Below are positions 1 through 8,713 of a stretch of 64,000 bases of DNA, piece by piece. The translations under genes and the position numbers were made by a program. Location: assembly GCF_030816725.1 (NCBI RefSeq), contig NZ_JAUSYG010000001.1, positions 2,976,001 through 3,040,000 on the forward strand. Direction: 5' to 3'. Origin of the DNA: Pseudarthrobacter defluvii. GTDB taxonomy: Bacteria; Actinomycetota; Actinomycetes; Actinomycetales; Micrococcaceae. Below the pieces are notes generated by a model. The model did not search any database and was not told the origin of the DNA. It worked only from the letters and a program-made list of their open reading frames with translations. How positions within the stretch are numbered: position 1 is the first letter of the stretch; the number at the start of each line of letters is the position of its first letter.

Positions 1-1513
1 CCGGGGCCGCTGCCCAGAAGAGCGCCGCCACCAGGCGCAGCCGGCGGCGTACAGTCACCCCGCCGGCCGCGAACCATGCGGTGAGGCCGGACAGCGGGGC
101 GCCCAGCAGGAGCAGCCAGGCCATCGCCGGGTTGGCGTCGCCTCCGCCCAGGACTCCGATGATCCACAGGACGTAGTCAAAGGGGTCCCCGTGGCCGGGA
201 ACGCCCGCTCCGAGGCTGATCCACCACGTGGAGGCGTTGTGCCAGATGTCGCCCAGGCGGGCGGAGACAGGAATCAGGGCGCCGCCGGTTACGGCGCCGG
301 CGCGGAACAGTCCCGCGAGTGCCAGGAGCGAGGCCACGGAGGCAATGATGACGGCGGCCAGCGCACCGTTGCCCACCCATCCGCGTTTGCTGGTGGCCAG
401 GGCGGCGAAATCATCTGCGGCGTCCCCGGTGGGCTGGTGCGCGAGGGGGTCCTGCACAAGGTGGTCGGCGCCGGACCCGTCGGATCCCAGCGCCTCCATC
501 AGTGACCGGCGGTGGCTCCACACCTCCCGGCGGGGGGTCTGGAGCTTGCGGATGACGGACCGGCGGATTCGCCGCGTCCGTTTGGCTGCCCGGCGCGCCT
601 TTGCCACGGCGCCTGGCCTGCCCAGCGCAGCGCAGGTGGCAAGAAGCTGGGAAATTCCGTGGCCCGGGTCCTTCACCACGATGCTCAGGACCAACTTGAA
701 GAGGCTGCCCAGCAGGGCGCCGATGCCATGGACAGGCACCATCCACAGGGGGCTGTGCTTCAGCCGCAGATGGACCTGCGCCTTACGTGCCGCCGATGGG
801 TTTCCAAGCGCATGCGGCCGGTGCGCCACATGGAACATCCGTGCTGCGGGAACCACCACCACGCGGTGGCCTGCCAGACGGTTCCGCCAGCAGAAGTCGA
901 CGTCGTCGCCGCTGCCCGGCAGGGCGGGGTCGAAACCGCCGAGTTGCTCCCAGACGTCACGGCGCACCAGCATGCCGGCGGAGTTGACGGCAAAGGTATC
1001 GGTGCGGCCGTCGTACTGGCCCTGGTCCATTTCATCGGCATCGATCAGGGTAAGACGCTCGGCCCACCGGCTCGTGGAAAGCCCTACGTCGATGAGCCGC
1101 CGCGGCGAATGCCAGTCCAGTTGCTTGCAGCCGGCAACGGTTACCGACGGTGCGCGCTCCACGGCGCCCAAAAGTTCGGCAAGGGCCTCCGGCGCCGGCG
1201 CTGCGTCGTCGTGCAGCAGCCAGATCCACTCCGTCCTTCCACCGCCGCCGTCACCGCGGACGGGCACCAGTTCGGCGAGTGCCGCGGAGACTGCGGCGCC
1301 CATGCCGCCCTTGTTCCGGGTGTGGCTGAGAACGCGGGCGTCACCCAGGGCCTCCCGGAGGAGGCGGCCGGAGTCGTCGCTGGAACCGGCGTCCATACCC
1401 ACGGCCTGGTCAACGGGCCGGGTTTGGGACGCCAGGGCTGAAAGGGTTCTGTGCAGATAAGCACTGCCGTTGTGGGCAACCACAACGGCAGTGACATGGA
1501 CATCCTGAAGAAT
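1..1513 (-). CDS. Glycosyltransferase family 2, membrane-bound (3' end outside window)
   Basis: The frame reads VTAVVVAHNGSAYLHRTLSA near its start, then a WIWLLHDDAAP stretch and GSGDDVDFCWRNRLAGHRVV. This is a GT-A fold with DD metal/nucleotide-sugar motifs and the ED/DD acceptor region. After about residue 370 hydrophobic segments begin, so this is a transferase fused to a membrane domain that continues past the window edge. It probably moves sugars in cell-envelope polysaccharide synthesis, which fits the nearby whiB, LCP and manA genes. No ATG, GTG or TTG lies upstream before an in-frame TGA. The only well-placed candidate is an ATT at 1511-1513 that overlaps the whiB stop codon (TAATT), with AGGAAG about 11 nt upstream. 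An internal GTG would cut off the first beta strand. The product is secure as a family; the start is not. Confidence 0.8.
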   Translation of the reverse strand, partial: MLQDVHVTAVVVAHNGSAYLHRTLSALASQTRPVDQAVGMDAGSSDDSGRLLREALGDARVLSHTRNKGGMGAAVSAALAELVPVRGDGGGGRTEWIWLLHDDAAPAPEALAELLGAVERAPSVTVAGCKQLDWHSPRRLIDVGLSTSRWAERLTLIDADEMDQGQYDGRTDTFAVNSAGMLVRRDVWEQLGGFDPALPGSGDDVDFCWRNRLAGHRVVVVPAARMFHVAHRPHALGNPSAARKAQVHLRLKHSPLWMVPVHGIGALLGSLFKLVLSIVVKDPGHGISQLLATCAALGRPGAVAKARRAAKRTRRIRRSVIRKLQTPRREVWSHRRSLMEALGSDGSGADHLVQDPLAHQPTGDAADDFAALATSKRGWVGNGALAAVIIASVASLLALAGLFRAGAVTGGALIPVSARLGDIWHNASTWWISLGAGVPGHGDPFDYVLWIIGVLGGGDANPAMAWLLLLGAPLSGLTAWFAAGGVTVRRRLRLVAALFWAAAP

Positions 1514-2043
1514 TAGATTGCTCGCTTCCTTAGCCGCCGGCGCTCACGCTCGGAAAGGCCTCCCCAGATGCCGAACCGTTCGTCATTGGCCAGCGCGTAC
1601 TCCAGGCACTGCGACCGGACATTGCAGGCCCCACAGACCTTCTTGGCATCGCGGGTGGAGCCGCCCTTTTCGGGGAAGAAGGCTTCCGGATCTGTCTGGG
1701 CGCACAAAGCGTCAGTCTGCCAGCCCAGCTCGCCTTCGTCGTCGAAATCCTGTTGCAGCGGCAGTCCGATCCACACCGGCTGGGTGGTGCCGGCGGCCAG
1801 TTCCATGGGCGGATCCAGCTCGTCCTCCGGCTCGGCGCCGCCGTCGAGGAAGGCCTCGTGGGCCGCGAGGAACGCGGTGGCCTGGTCCTCGAGGATGCTG
1901 GTGGAATTCCTGTTGTACCGCTCCGCAGCATCAGGATCAGCGGGATCCACGTACCAATCGCTCGGCACCCCCCGCGCACGGTAACGTGCCGTTGCCTGGC
2001 CGGCCACGACGGCGTCTTCCTGGATACGCTCTGCTTGCCCCAC
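1513..2043 (-). CDS. whiB2: WhiB-family iron-sulfur transcription factor (WhmD/WhiB2-like)
   Basis: The 176-aa protein has four cysteines at 114, 137, 140 and 146 (spacing C-x22-C-x2-C-x5-C) that ligate a 4Fe-4S cluster. The family turn GIWGG is at 158-162, followed by a basic tail ERRRLRKRAI for DNA contact. WhiB proteins bind sigma factor domain 4 and control division or development genes; WhmD/WhiB2 affects septation in mycobacteria. The copy is long: about 85 residues precede the usual domain. The upstream GTG start is supported by a strong AGGAGG six bases before it; an internal ATG at codon 80 would give a 97-aa form. I recall whiB2 near manA and wbbL-type genes in mycobacteria, which agrees with this context. 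The whiB2 assignment rests on that context, not on a phylogeny. Confidence 0.85.
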   Translation of the reverse strand: MGQAERIQEDAVVAGQATARYRARGVPSDWYVDPADPDAAERYNRNSTSILEDQATAFLAAHEAFLDGGAEPEDELDPPMELAAGTTQPVWIGLPLQQDFDDEGELGWQTDALCAQTDPEAFFPEKGGSTRDAKKVCGACNVRSQCLEYALANDERFGIWGGLSERERRRLRKRAI

Positions 2044-2131
2044 GGCGCCCCTCCTGATGTTTCAGCCATTGCCTGGATACGTGGACACTCGGTTGTGTGC
2101 CGGTATTTACGCAATTGCTCTAGATACCTAA

Positions 2132-2145
2132 TTACACGTGTGTAA
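2132..2145. promoter_or_regulatory. Inverted repeat TTACAC-GT-GTGTAA in the whiB upstream region
   Basis: Two 6-base arms, TTACAC and GTGTAA, are separated by GT, in the only AT-rich part of the whiB upstream region, about 90-100 bases before the whiB start. The geometry fits a dimeric regulator. Which protein binds is unknown. Confidence 0.4.
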
Positions 2146-2345
2146 CTAGGGTGAGTCAAGCCGTTGCCGGGATAATAGACAGTGGCAGCTTGGAAATTTG
2201 CGTACGCCACGCCCGGGATTTCCCCGCGCACCGGCGCGGCGGAGGGCCAAGCCTCCTCTTTTGCGGCAGATGGGCCGCCGATCCCGTGTAACGGCGGGGA
2301 AAATACCCTCTCTCCGCGGAAATAGCAAGCAGGCTTAGCAGTCGG

Positions 2346-2361
2346 AGTGATTAAGCTCACA
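2346..2361. promoter_or_regulatory. CRP/GlxR-type site AGTGA-TTAAGC-TCACA
   Basis: This matches TGTGA-N6-TCACA except for the first base. CRP-family proteins of actinobacteria (GlxR, mycobacterial CRP) use this consensus, and mycobacterial CRP controls a whiB gene. It lies 71-86 bases upstream of the TIGR03089 start, and could also act on whiB. Confidence 0.45.
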
Positions 2362-2432
2362 GCCCGCGTTTCAGCGGCAACCGGGACGAGCGGGGCGATC
2401 ACGGGCAAACCGGACAGTGGCAGGATGAACGC

Positions 2433-3134
2433 ATGACAACAATTCCCGCACTCGAACTCACGGCCGGCCTCCGCTCGGGCAACTCCACGGCACCACGCCT
2501 GACCTGGTACGGGCCCGATTCCGAACGGGTGGAGCTGTCGGGCCGGGTCCTGGACAACTGGGTTGCCAAGACCAGCAACCTGCTGCAGGACGAGCTGGAT
2601 GCGGAACCAGGCATGCGGCTCCGGCTTGCACTTCCAGCCCATTGGAAGGCACTGGTCTGGGCGCTGGCGGCCTGGCAGCTGGGGCTGGAAACAGTGCTCG
2701 ACGGCGGACCGGCCGACTTCCTTGCCACCGACGACCCCGCCGGGTCGGAAGGACAGTACGACGCCGTCATCGCCGTCGCACTTCCGGCTCTCGCCATGCG
2801 CTGGGGCGGCGATCTTCCTGCCGGCTGCCTGGATTATGCCGCCGAGGTGCGGTCCCACGGGGATGTGTTCATGCCGCACGCCGATCCGGATCCGTCCAGC
2901 CGTGCCGTGCTGACCAGCCAGGAACTAAGCGTCCTGCACCGTGACCTGATCACCGGTTTTGCCGTGGCGCACACCGAGGGCGTCCGGCTGCACGTTCCTG
3001 CCGACGCAGGGCTTGAAGCTGTCCTGGCGAATGCGCTGGGAGCCTGGCACCAGAACGGCTCCGTGGTGCTGACGCATCCGGATGTGGCGCTGACCGCCAA
3101 ACTGATGGCGGACGAACGCATCCACGGGAAGTAG
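2433..3134 (+). CDS. TIGR03089 family protein (AMP-ligase N-terminal-like)
   Basis: The 233-aa protein contains RLTWYGPDSERVELSGRVL and the stretch GMRLRLALPAHWKALVWALA. These look like the N-terminal subdomain of acyl-adenylate-forming ligases, but the AMP-binding P-loop and the C-terminal lid are absent. This is the hallmark of the actinobacterial TIGR03089 family, whose function is unknown. The gene lies between whiB and gtrA, as I recall for its mycobacterial homolog near rmlD, the LCP gene and purK. It has no close promoter hexamer; GGCAGGA ten bases upstream is a weak ribosome site. It is convergent with gtrA across a shared hairpin. Confidence 0.7.
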   Translation: MTTIPALELTAGLRSGNSTAPRLTWYGPDSERVELSGRVLDNWVAKTSNLLQDELDAEPGMRLRLALPAHWKALVWALAAWQLGLETVLDGGPADFLATDDPAGSEGQYDAVIAVALPALAMRWGGDLPAGCLDYAAEVRSHGDVFMPHADPDPSSRAVLTSQELSVLHRDLITGFAVAHTEGVRLHVPADAGLEAVLANALGAWHQNGSVVLTHPDVALTAKLMADERIHGK

Positions 3135-3137
3135 CAG

Positions 3138-3158
3138 CCGCAGGCCCTAGGCCTGCGG
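3138..3158. terminator. Bidirectional hairpin between TIGR03089 gene and gtrA
   Basis: A perfect 9-bp stem, CCGCAGGCC/GGCCTGCGG, has the 3-base loop CTA. The loop is exactly the stop codon (TAG on the minus strand) of gtrA. There is no U-run, so termination may be weak or may need a factor. Confidence 0.5.
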
Positions 3159-3707
3159 GCCGCCGTCGGCCGAAGTTGGCGCCGGGCGCTCGGCGGCACG
3201 TGCGGGCTGCCTGTGCGGGTGGCCCTCGATGATTTCGTGGTCGTGGGAGAACTCCGGCTCCTGGTCCAGTTCCTGGTTGAACACCAGGAAGCGGTAGGCG
3301 AAGAAGCGCACCACTGTGGCAACCAGGATGCCCACCACGCCGGCAAGGAACAGCAGGTTCTTGTTGTCGATGCCCATGCCGTATTTGGCCAGGGCCGTGA
3401 ATCCGGTGGAGATGCCGATGCCGATCCCGTTGATGAGGACGAACATGGCGAACTCGCGGAGGACGTTGGCCTGGCGGCGGTGGCGGAAGGTCCAGAAGCG
3501 GTTTGCAACCCACGAGAAAACGGTGGCCACGGTGGCGCCCACAAAGCGGGCCTTTGCCTCGCTGTCGGACATCGGGCCGTGCATCAGGTAGTAGGTCAGG
3601 CCGTTGTCGATGACGAATGCCACACCGCCCACCGCACCGAACTTCGCCACCTCACGCCAGAAGAGTGAGGCGAGCCCCCGGATACGATCTGAAAGTGCGG
3701 TAAACAT
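3147..3707 (-). CDS. GtrA family membrane protein
   Basis: The 186-aa protein has four hydrophobic helices at roughly 24-42, 55-70, 85-105 and 118-136. It carries the GtrA signatures KFGAVGGVAFVID near the N terminus and VANRFWTFRHRR after the second helix. GtrA proteins are thought to move lipid-linked sugars (undecaprenyl- or decaprenyl-phosphate sugars) across the membrane for cell-wall polysaccharide modification. A charged, His/Pro-rich tail of about 45 residues follows the last helix and should be cytoplasmic. A GGAGG lies three bases before the ATG. Mycobacteria also carry a GtrA gene beside purK. Confidence 0.85.
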   Translation of the reverse strand: MFTALSDRIRGLASLFWREVAKFGAVGGVAFVIDNGLTYYLMHGPMSDSEAKARFVGATVATVFSWVANRFWTFRHRRQANVLREFAMFVLINGIGIGISTGFTALAKYGMGIDNKNLLFLAGVVGILVATVVRFFAYRFLVFNQELDQEPEFSHDHEIIEGHPHRQPARAAERPAPTSADGGPQA

Positions 3708-3867
3708 GACCCTCCATGGCCGTGACGAAATGTGGGCCGCTCGGCCAAGGGTCCATTTTAGCCCCCAAAGCTTAAACCGGCCCCGCGGAAGCAGGAGCGG
3801 ATGCCCGGGCAGCCGAAAATGTCGCTCCCCCGCCGGGACGTAAAAGCGTCATTCCCCCTGTCTTCGG

Positions 3868-3873
3868 TAGGCT
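3868..3873 (+). promoter_or_regulatory. -10 box TAGGCT for leaderless purK transcript
   Basis: TAGGCT ends 7 bases before the GTG start of purK, and no ribosome site precedes that start. The spacing predicts that transcription begins at or beside the start codon. Confidence 0.5.
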
Positions 3874-3880
3874 GGCACAT

Positions 3881-5077
3881 GTGACTTTTCCAGTGATAGG
3901 CGTGGTTGGCGGCGGCCAGCTTGCGCGAATGATGGCCCCTGCAGCTACAGCACTCGGCTTTGAACTCCGGGTCCTCGCCGAGGGCGAGGACGTCTCCGCA
4001 GTGTCCGCAGTACCTGCCACGCCAGTGGGCGATTACAAGGACCTGCAGACCCTGCTTGAGTTTTCCAAGGGCCTGGATGTGATGACCTTCGACCATGAGC
4101 ACGTGCCCACGGACCACCTGCGCGCCCTGCAGGAGGCCGGGGTCAACGTCCAGCCCGGACCGGATGCCCTGGTCCATGCCCAGGACAAACTGGTCATGCG
4201 TGCGGCCATCGACCGGCTGGAACTGCCCAACCCCGCTTGGGCCTCCGTGGCGGACGTTGAGGCGCTGGTGCGCTTCGGTGACGAAACCGGCTGGCCCATT
4301 GTCCTGAAAACGCCCCGCGGCGGCTATGACGGCAAGGGCGTGAGGATCGTTGCCTCAGCGGAGGAGGCTGCAGAGGCAGCTGACTGGTTCGCCGCCATGA
4401 GTCCCCTGCTGGCCGAGGCAAAAGTTGAATTCACGCGCGAACTCTCGGCACTCGTGGCCCGCACTCCCGACGGCGAAGCGCGCGCCTGGCCGGTGGTCCA
4501 CACCATCCAGGTGGACGGCGTCTGCGACGAGGTGATTGCACCCGCGATGGACATCCCGCTGGAAGTTGCCGCTGCCGCCGAGGATGCAGCCCTGCGCATT
4601 GCCGCCGAACTGGACGTGACCGGCGTCCTTGCCGTGGAACTCTTCGAAACCCCCGGCAGCGGTGCCGGGTTCCTGATCAACGAACTGGCCATGCGGCCGC
4701 ACAACACGGGCCATTGGACCCAGGACGGGGCCATTACCAGCCAGTTCGAACAGCACCTCCGGGCCGTCCTGAACCTGCCCCTGGGGGCCACCGATGCCCT
4801 GGCGCCCGTGACGGTGATGAAGAACTTCCTGGGCGGGGAAAACCAGGACCTGTACTCCGCCTACCCCATGGCGCTGGCCGCCGAACCGGCAGCAAAAGTG
4901 CACTGTTACGGCAAATCCGTCCGGCCGGGACGTAAGATCGGCCACGTCAACCTGGTGGGAAGTTCCACTGCGGAGGTGGATTCGGTCCGCCGCCGGGCCA
5001 CAGCCGTGGCCGGCATCATCCGTGACGGACGGGCCCCCACCGAAGAACCCGCCGCAATTTTCGAGGAGAAGGCATGA
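3881..5077 (+). CDS. purK: 5-(carboxyamino)imidazole ribonucleotide synthase
   Basis: PurK uses ATP and bicarbonate to convert AIR to N5-CAIR in purine synthesis. The 398-aa protein opens with the Rossmann-like [15 protein letters not shown], has the ATP-grasp segment [14 protein letters not shown] near residue 143, and ends the catalytic domain with [17 protein letters not shown], the PurK metal/substrate signature. Length is normal. The GTG start has a TAGGCT hexamer 7 bases upstream in place of a Shine-Dalgarno. The stop overlaps the purE start by four bases (ATGA), so the two enzymes, which act in sequence, are translationally coupled. Confidence 0.97.
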   Translation: MTFPVIGVVGGGQLARMMAPAATALGFELRVLAEGEDVSAVSAVPATPVGDYKDLQTLLEFSKGLDVMTFDHEHVPTDHLRALQEAGVNVQPGPDALVHAQDKLVMRAAIDRLELPNPAWASVADVEALVRFGDETGWPIVLKTPRGGYDGKGVRIVASAEEAAEAADWFAAMSPLLAEAKVEFTRELSALVARTPDGEARAWPVVHTIQVDGVCDEVIAPAMDIPLEVAAAAEDAALRIAAELDVTGVLAVELFETPGSGAGFLINELAMRPHNTGHWTQDGAITSQFEQHLRAVLNLPLGATDALAPVTVMKNFLGGENQDLYSAYPMALAAEPAAKVHCYGKSVRPGRKIGHVNLVGSSTAEVDSVRRRATAVAGIIRDGRAPTEEPAAIFEEKA

Positions 5078-5658
5078 GCGCCGAAGCCACCCCCGCCGCC
5101 GCGTCAGGCACCGGCCCGCTGGTGGGCCTGGTCATGGGTTCCGACTCGGACTGGCCGGTCATGGAGGCCGCGGCAGACGCCCTGGCTGAATTCGGCATCC
5201 CGTTTGAAGCGGATGTCGTCTCAGCCCACCGGATGCCCACGGAGATGATCCGGTACGGCCAGACGGCGCACGAACGCGGCCTGCGGGTCATCATCGCCGG
5301 CGCCGGCGGAGCCGCCCACCTGCCCGGCATGCTCGCCAGCGTCACGCCGCTGCCAGTGATCGGGGTCCCGGTTCCCCTGAAGACCCTTGACGGGATGGAC
5401 TCACTCCTGTCCATCGTCCAGATGCCGGCGGGCGTCCCGGTAGCCACGGTGTCCATCGCCGGAGCGCGCAACGCCGGGCTGCTGGCCGTGCGGATGCTCG
5501 CGTCCGGCACCGACGAACTCGCTGCCTCACTGCGGGCGGACCTCCTCGACTTCGCCGCCGACCTCAACGCCGTCGCCTCCCGCAAGGGCGCGAACCTGAG
5601 GCAGAAAGTAAGTGAGGTCTTCCCGGACGCCTCCAGCGCTCTTCGGGGCAGCCGTTAG
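5074..5658 (+). CDS. purE: 5-(carboxyamino)imidazole ribonucleotide mutase
   Basis: PurE moves the carboxyl group of N5-CAIR to give CAIR, the step after Pur[10 protein letters not shown] at 22-30 and SAHRMP at 50-55 are the class I PurE active-site motifs. [12 protein letters not shown] follows, with the gly-rich loop over the substrate. The protein is 194 aa, slightly longer than the usual 160-180 because of an Ala-rich N terminus and a C-terminal tail. It begins inside the purK stop codon (ATGA). Confidence 0.97.
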   Translation: MSAEATPAAASGTGPLVGLVMGSDSDWPVMEAAADALAEFGIPFEADVVSAHRMPTEMIRYGQTAHERGLRVIIAGAGGAAHLPGMLASVTPLPVIGVPVPLKTLDGMDSLLSIVQMPAGVPVATVSIAGARNAGLLAVRMLASGTDELAASLRADLLDFAADLNAVASRKGANLRQKVSEVFPDASSALRGSR

Positions 5659-5668
5659 GGCGGCGGGC

Positions 5669-7318
5669 ATGGCCAGCAGCAGCAGCGTCCTCACCCCCGG
5701 CTCCGGCGCGTCCCTGACAGACCCGGTCCGCCACCCGGTCAGCGCCTCCCCCGCAGTCCGCACCAAGCGCGCCTTCGTGCTGGTCCTGCTGACGCTCCTG
5801 GTACCGGGCAGCGCACAGTTGGTGGCGGGCGACCGGAAGCTGGGGCGAACGGCGCTGCGCATCACGCTCTGCGTATGGGCCGTCCTGCTACTGGGGGCGA
5901 TCCTGCTCCTGCTGGACCGGACCCTGGTCATCAACACCGTCACCAACCCGTTTACTTCGCTGGTGCTGGTGGTCCTGCTGGCGGCACTGGCCCTCGGCTG
6001 GGCGTTCCTGTTCCTCAACACCCTGAGGCTCATCCGCCCTGTCCTCCTCGCACCGAAGGCGCGCCCCGCCGTCGGCATAGCCCTTGTGGTGGCGCTGGTC
6101 CTGGGCAGCGGCTCCATGGGCTACGCCGCGTACCTGTTGAACGTGGGCCGCAACGCAATCGGCAACATCTTCTCGTCCGGCCCCGCGATCAAACCCGTGG
6201 ACGGGCGCTACAACTTCCTCATGATGGGCGGCGACGCCGGCGATGACCGCACGGGCCGCCGCCCGGACAGCCTCTCCGTCCTGAGCGTGGACGCCCAGAC
6301 CGGCCAGACGGCCATCATTTCCGTCCCCCGGAACTTCCAGAACGCGCAGTTCAGCGAGGGCTCGCCCATGCGTTCGCTTTACCCGGACGGCTACGACTGC
6401 GGCGACGAATGCCTCATCAATGCCATCAACACCGAGGTCACCAACGAGCATGCCGACCTCTACCCTGGCGTGGCAGACCCCGGCGCGCAGGCAACCATGG
6501 AAGCCGTCTCCGGAACACTGGGCATGCAGATCCAGGCCTACGTCCTGGTTGACATGCAGGGCTTCTCCACGCTGATCGACGCGATGGGCGGCATCCGGAT
6601 CAAGGCCGGCGGCTGGGTACCCATGAGCGGCTACTTCGACGAGGCCACCAAGACACACGGGATGCCGCTCGGGTGGATTCCTGCCGGTGACCAGACGCTC
6701 AACGGCGCGCAGGCGCTCTGGTACGGGCGGTCGCGCGAATACGTTGATGATTACTCCCGGATCCAGCGCCAGCAGTGCGTGCAGCAGGCAATGCTGAAAC
6801 AGCTTGATCCGGCCACCCTGCTGTCCAAGTTCGAGGACATCGCCAGCGCCGGCACCAAGGTGGTGGAGTCCAACATCTCCTCCGCCCAGCTGGGCAGCTT
6901 CCTGGACCTCGCCATCAAGGCACGGGGCAAGGACGTCAAGCGGCTGACCATCGGACCGCCGGACTTTGACCCGTCGTTCTCCACGAACCCCGACTTCGAC
7001 CAGATCCATGGGCGGGTGGACCAGCTGCTCACGTCGGCGTCCGCCAAGGGTGCCCAGTCTCTGGGAATTCCCGACGACGAATCGTCAGTTCCACAGGCAG
7101 GCGCCGGGCATGTCCAGGCGGCCGGGGCTGTCCCCGCCACCCTGCCCTCTGGCGGCAACGCTGTGCAGCAGCCCTCGCCGTCGGACTTTACCCCGGTGAC
7201 CACCACGCCCGACGGCGAGCCGATCACCGAAGAGATGCTCACCCAGCTCAAACTCGAAGGCAACGAAGAGGCCATCCGCCAGCTCGTGGCAACCAACGGA
7301 CAGTGCGCGCCGCTCTAG
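5669..7318 (+). CDS. LytR-CpsA-Psr (LCP) family cell-wall glycopolymer ligase
   Basis: LCP enzymes transfer lipid-linked glycopolymers to peptidoglycan outside the membrane. From the ATG at 5669 the protein is 549 aa. It has several N-terminal membrane helices, where most LCP proteins have one, then NFLMMGGDAGDDRTGRRPDS and VDAQTGQTAIISVPRN. These carry the Asp and Arg residues that bind the pyrophosphate. GRSREYVDDYSRIQRQQ matches the second LCP arginine block. An upstream in-frame start at 5612 would overlap purE by 47 bases and adds only low-complexity residues, so I prefer 5669. The extra helices and long C-terminal tail (about 80 residues, Ala/Pro-rich) are unusual. The place next to purE and manA resembles the mycobacterial cpsA region. 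Confidence 0.9.
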   Translation: MASSSSVLTPGSGASLTDPVRHPVSASPAVRTKRAFVLVLLTLLVPGSAQLVAGDRKLGRTALRITLCVWAVLLLGAILLLLDRTLVINTVTNPFTSLVLVVLLAALALGWAFLFLNTLRLIRPVLLAPKARPAVGIALVVALVLGSGSMGYAAYLLNVGRNAIGNIFSSGPAIKPVDGRYNFLMMGGDAGDDRTGRRPDSLSVLSVDAQTGQTAIISVPRNFQNAQFSEGSPMRSLYPDGYDCGDECLINAINTEVTNEHADLYPGVADPGAQATMEAVSGTLGMQIQAYVLVDMQGFSTLIDAMGGIRIKAGGWVPMSGYFDEATKTHGMPLGWIPAGDQTLNGAQALWYGRSREYVDDYSRIQRQQCVQQAMLKQLDPATLLSKFEDIASAGTKVVESNISSAQLGSFLDLAIKARGKDVKRLTIGPPDFDPSFSTNPDFDQIHGRVDQLLTSASAKGAQSLGIPDDESSVPQAGAGHVQAAGAVPATLPSGGNAVQQPSPSDFTPVTTTPDGEPITEEMLTQLKLEGNEEAIRQLVATNGQCAPL

Positions 7319-7377
7319 CGGGAACCAGCAGCGGCCAGCCAATCATCAGTGCCCATCCACCAAGGAACGGAACGGTT

Positions 7378-8622
7378 TTGTACGAGATTGAGAACGTCCT
7401 GCGGGACTACGCCTGGGGTTCGACGACGGCCATCGCCTCGCTGCTGGGCCGTCCCGAGTCGGGGGGCCCGGAAGCCGAGCTGTGGATCGGCGCCCACCCG
7501 GACTCGCCGTCGGTGGCCCGCCTGCCGGAGGACGGGAGCCGGCGTCCGGTCGATGCCCTGATTTCGTCGGATCCGGAGCATTTCCTCGGCGCGGAATCCA
7601 TTTCCGCTTTCGGCCCGCGCCTGCCGTTCCTCGCCAAGATCCTCGCGGCCGCGCAGCCGCTCTCGCTCCAGGTCCACCCGAGCCTGGAACAGGCGCGGGA
7701 GGGATTCGCCCGGGAAAACGGTGCCGGGATTGATCCCCATGCCCCGAACCGGAACTACAGGGATGACAACCACAAGCCGGAGATGATCTTCGCGCTTACT
7801 CCGTTCGAGGCGCTGTGCGGGTTCCGTCCCGCCGCTGAGACCCGGGAGATCCTGCAGCGCGTTGCCGGCGCCTTCCCCGAGGGAGCCTCCTCCCCCGCGC
7901 TGCTCCAGGCCCTGATTGACGACCTCGCCGCCACGGACGAAAGCGCAGGACTGCGCCGCGCCTTTGAGCGGCTGATCACCGGCGGCCAGGGCGTGGCAGA
8001 GGACACGGCCCTGGTGGTGGAAGCCCTGCTGTCCGGTGCGGCGCTTGAGCCGTACCAGGCCGAGCTGCGCACCGTCATCAGCCTCAACGAAAAGTACCCG
8101 GGTGACCCCGGTGTCCTGATCTCGCTGCTGCTGAACAGGATTTCGCTGAAACCCGGAGAAGCTGTCTACCTTCCCGCGGGGAACGTGCACGCGTACCTGC
8201 ATGGGCTGGGTGTGGAGGTCATGGCCTCCTCTGACAACGTCCTGCGCGGCGGCCTGACGCCCAAGCACGTGGACGTCCCGGAGCTGCTGCGCACCGTCGA
8301 CTTCCGTCCGGTGGCCGTGCCCATGCTGGACGCTGAGAAGACGGTGATGGACCAGGAGCTGTTCCGTCCGCCGTTCAAGGAGTTCCAGCTGCAGCGCATC
8401 GAGCTGGGGCCGGACGCTGGACCGGTTCCGCTGGCCCAGGCGGGTCCGGCTGTAGTGATTGTGGTGGCCGGCGAGGTGTACCTCGATTCCCCCAAGGGCG
8501 ACCTGCAGCTGTCCCGGGGCGGCGCTGCGTTCATCCCGGCCGCGGACGCCCCGATCAATGTCCACGGGGTGGCCGGAAGCACGGAGCCTGCCCTGGCGTT
8601 CGCCGTCACTACCGGGCTCTAA
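7378..8622 (+). CDS. manA: Mannose-6-phosphate isomerase, class I
   Basis: ManA interconverts fructose-6-phosphate and mannose-6-phosphate and feeds GDP-mannose for glycans. The zinc-binding pattern is visible: QVHP at 98-101, KPE at 133-135 and the late PAGNVHAYLHG. AELWIGAH at 33-40 is typical of the N terminus. The 414-aa length is normal. The TTG at 7378 is chosen because it begins the conserved YEIENVLRDYAWGS; AAGGAACGG lies just upstream. A longer version from 7303 would overlap the LCP gene and add nothing conserved. The partner mannose-1-phosphate guanylyltransferase is at 60.3-61.4 kb. Confidence 0.94.
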   Translation: MYEIENVLRDYAWGSTTAIASLLGRPESGGPEAELWIGAHPDSPSVARLPEDGSRRPVDALISSDPEHFLGAESISAFGPRLPFLAKILAAAQPLSLQVHPSLEQAREGFARENGAGIDPHAPNRNYRDDNHKPEMIFALTPFEALCGFRPAAETREILQRVAGAFPEGASSPALLQALIDDLAATDESAGLRRAFERLITGGQGVAEDTALVVEALLSGAALEPYQAELRTVISLNEKYPGDPGVLISLLLNRISLKPGEAVYLPAGNVHAYLHGLGVEVMASSDNVLRGGLTPKHVDVPELLRTVDFRPVAVPMLDAEKTVMDQELFRPPFKEFQLQRIELGPDAGPVPLAQAGPAVVIVVAGEVYLDSPKGDLQLSRGGAAFIPAADAPINVHGVAGSTEPALAFAVTTGL

Positions 8623-8642
8623 CCGGCGCCACCACAGCAACA

Positions 8643-8688
8643 CAGAAGGGCGACGGCGGCACCCACCGGGTGCACCGGCGCCCTTCTG
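8643..8688. terminator. Terminator hairpin after manA
   Basis: The arms CAGAAGGGCG and CGCCCTTCTG enclose an inner hairpin GCACCC-ACC-GGGTGC. It lies between convergent manA and the FemX-like gene and can serve both. T-richness downstream is poor. Confidence 0.6.
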
Positions 8689-8713
8689 CATTGGTCCGGT
8701 CGTCCTGGCCCAG

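Larger units (their letters stand above)
2044..2432. other. Divergent regulatory region between whiB and the TIGR03089 gene
   Basis: This 389-base gene-free stretch separates two divergent genes. It holds an AT-rich block (2104-2145) with a 6-bp inverted repeat, a CRP/GlxR-like site at 2346-2361, and no convincing reading frame. The strong AGGAGG for whiB is just inside it. I could not place exact -10/-35 boxes with confidence. The length and the two operator-like sites suggest that whiB is tightly regulated. Confidence 0.6.

Noticed and set aside
228..1460. Long plus-strand frames opposite the glycosyltransferase
   Set aside because: They are Arg/Ser/Pro-rich with no family resemblance and mirror the real minus-strand gene.
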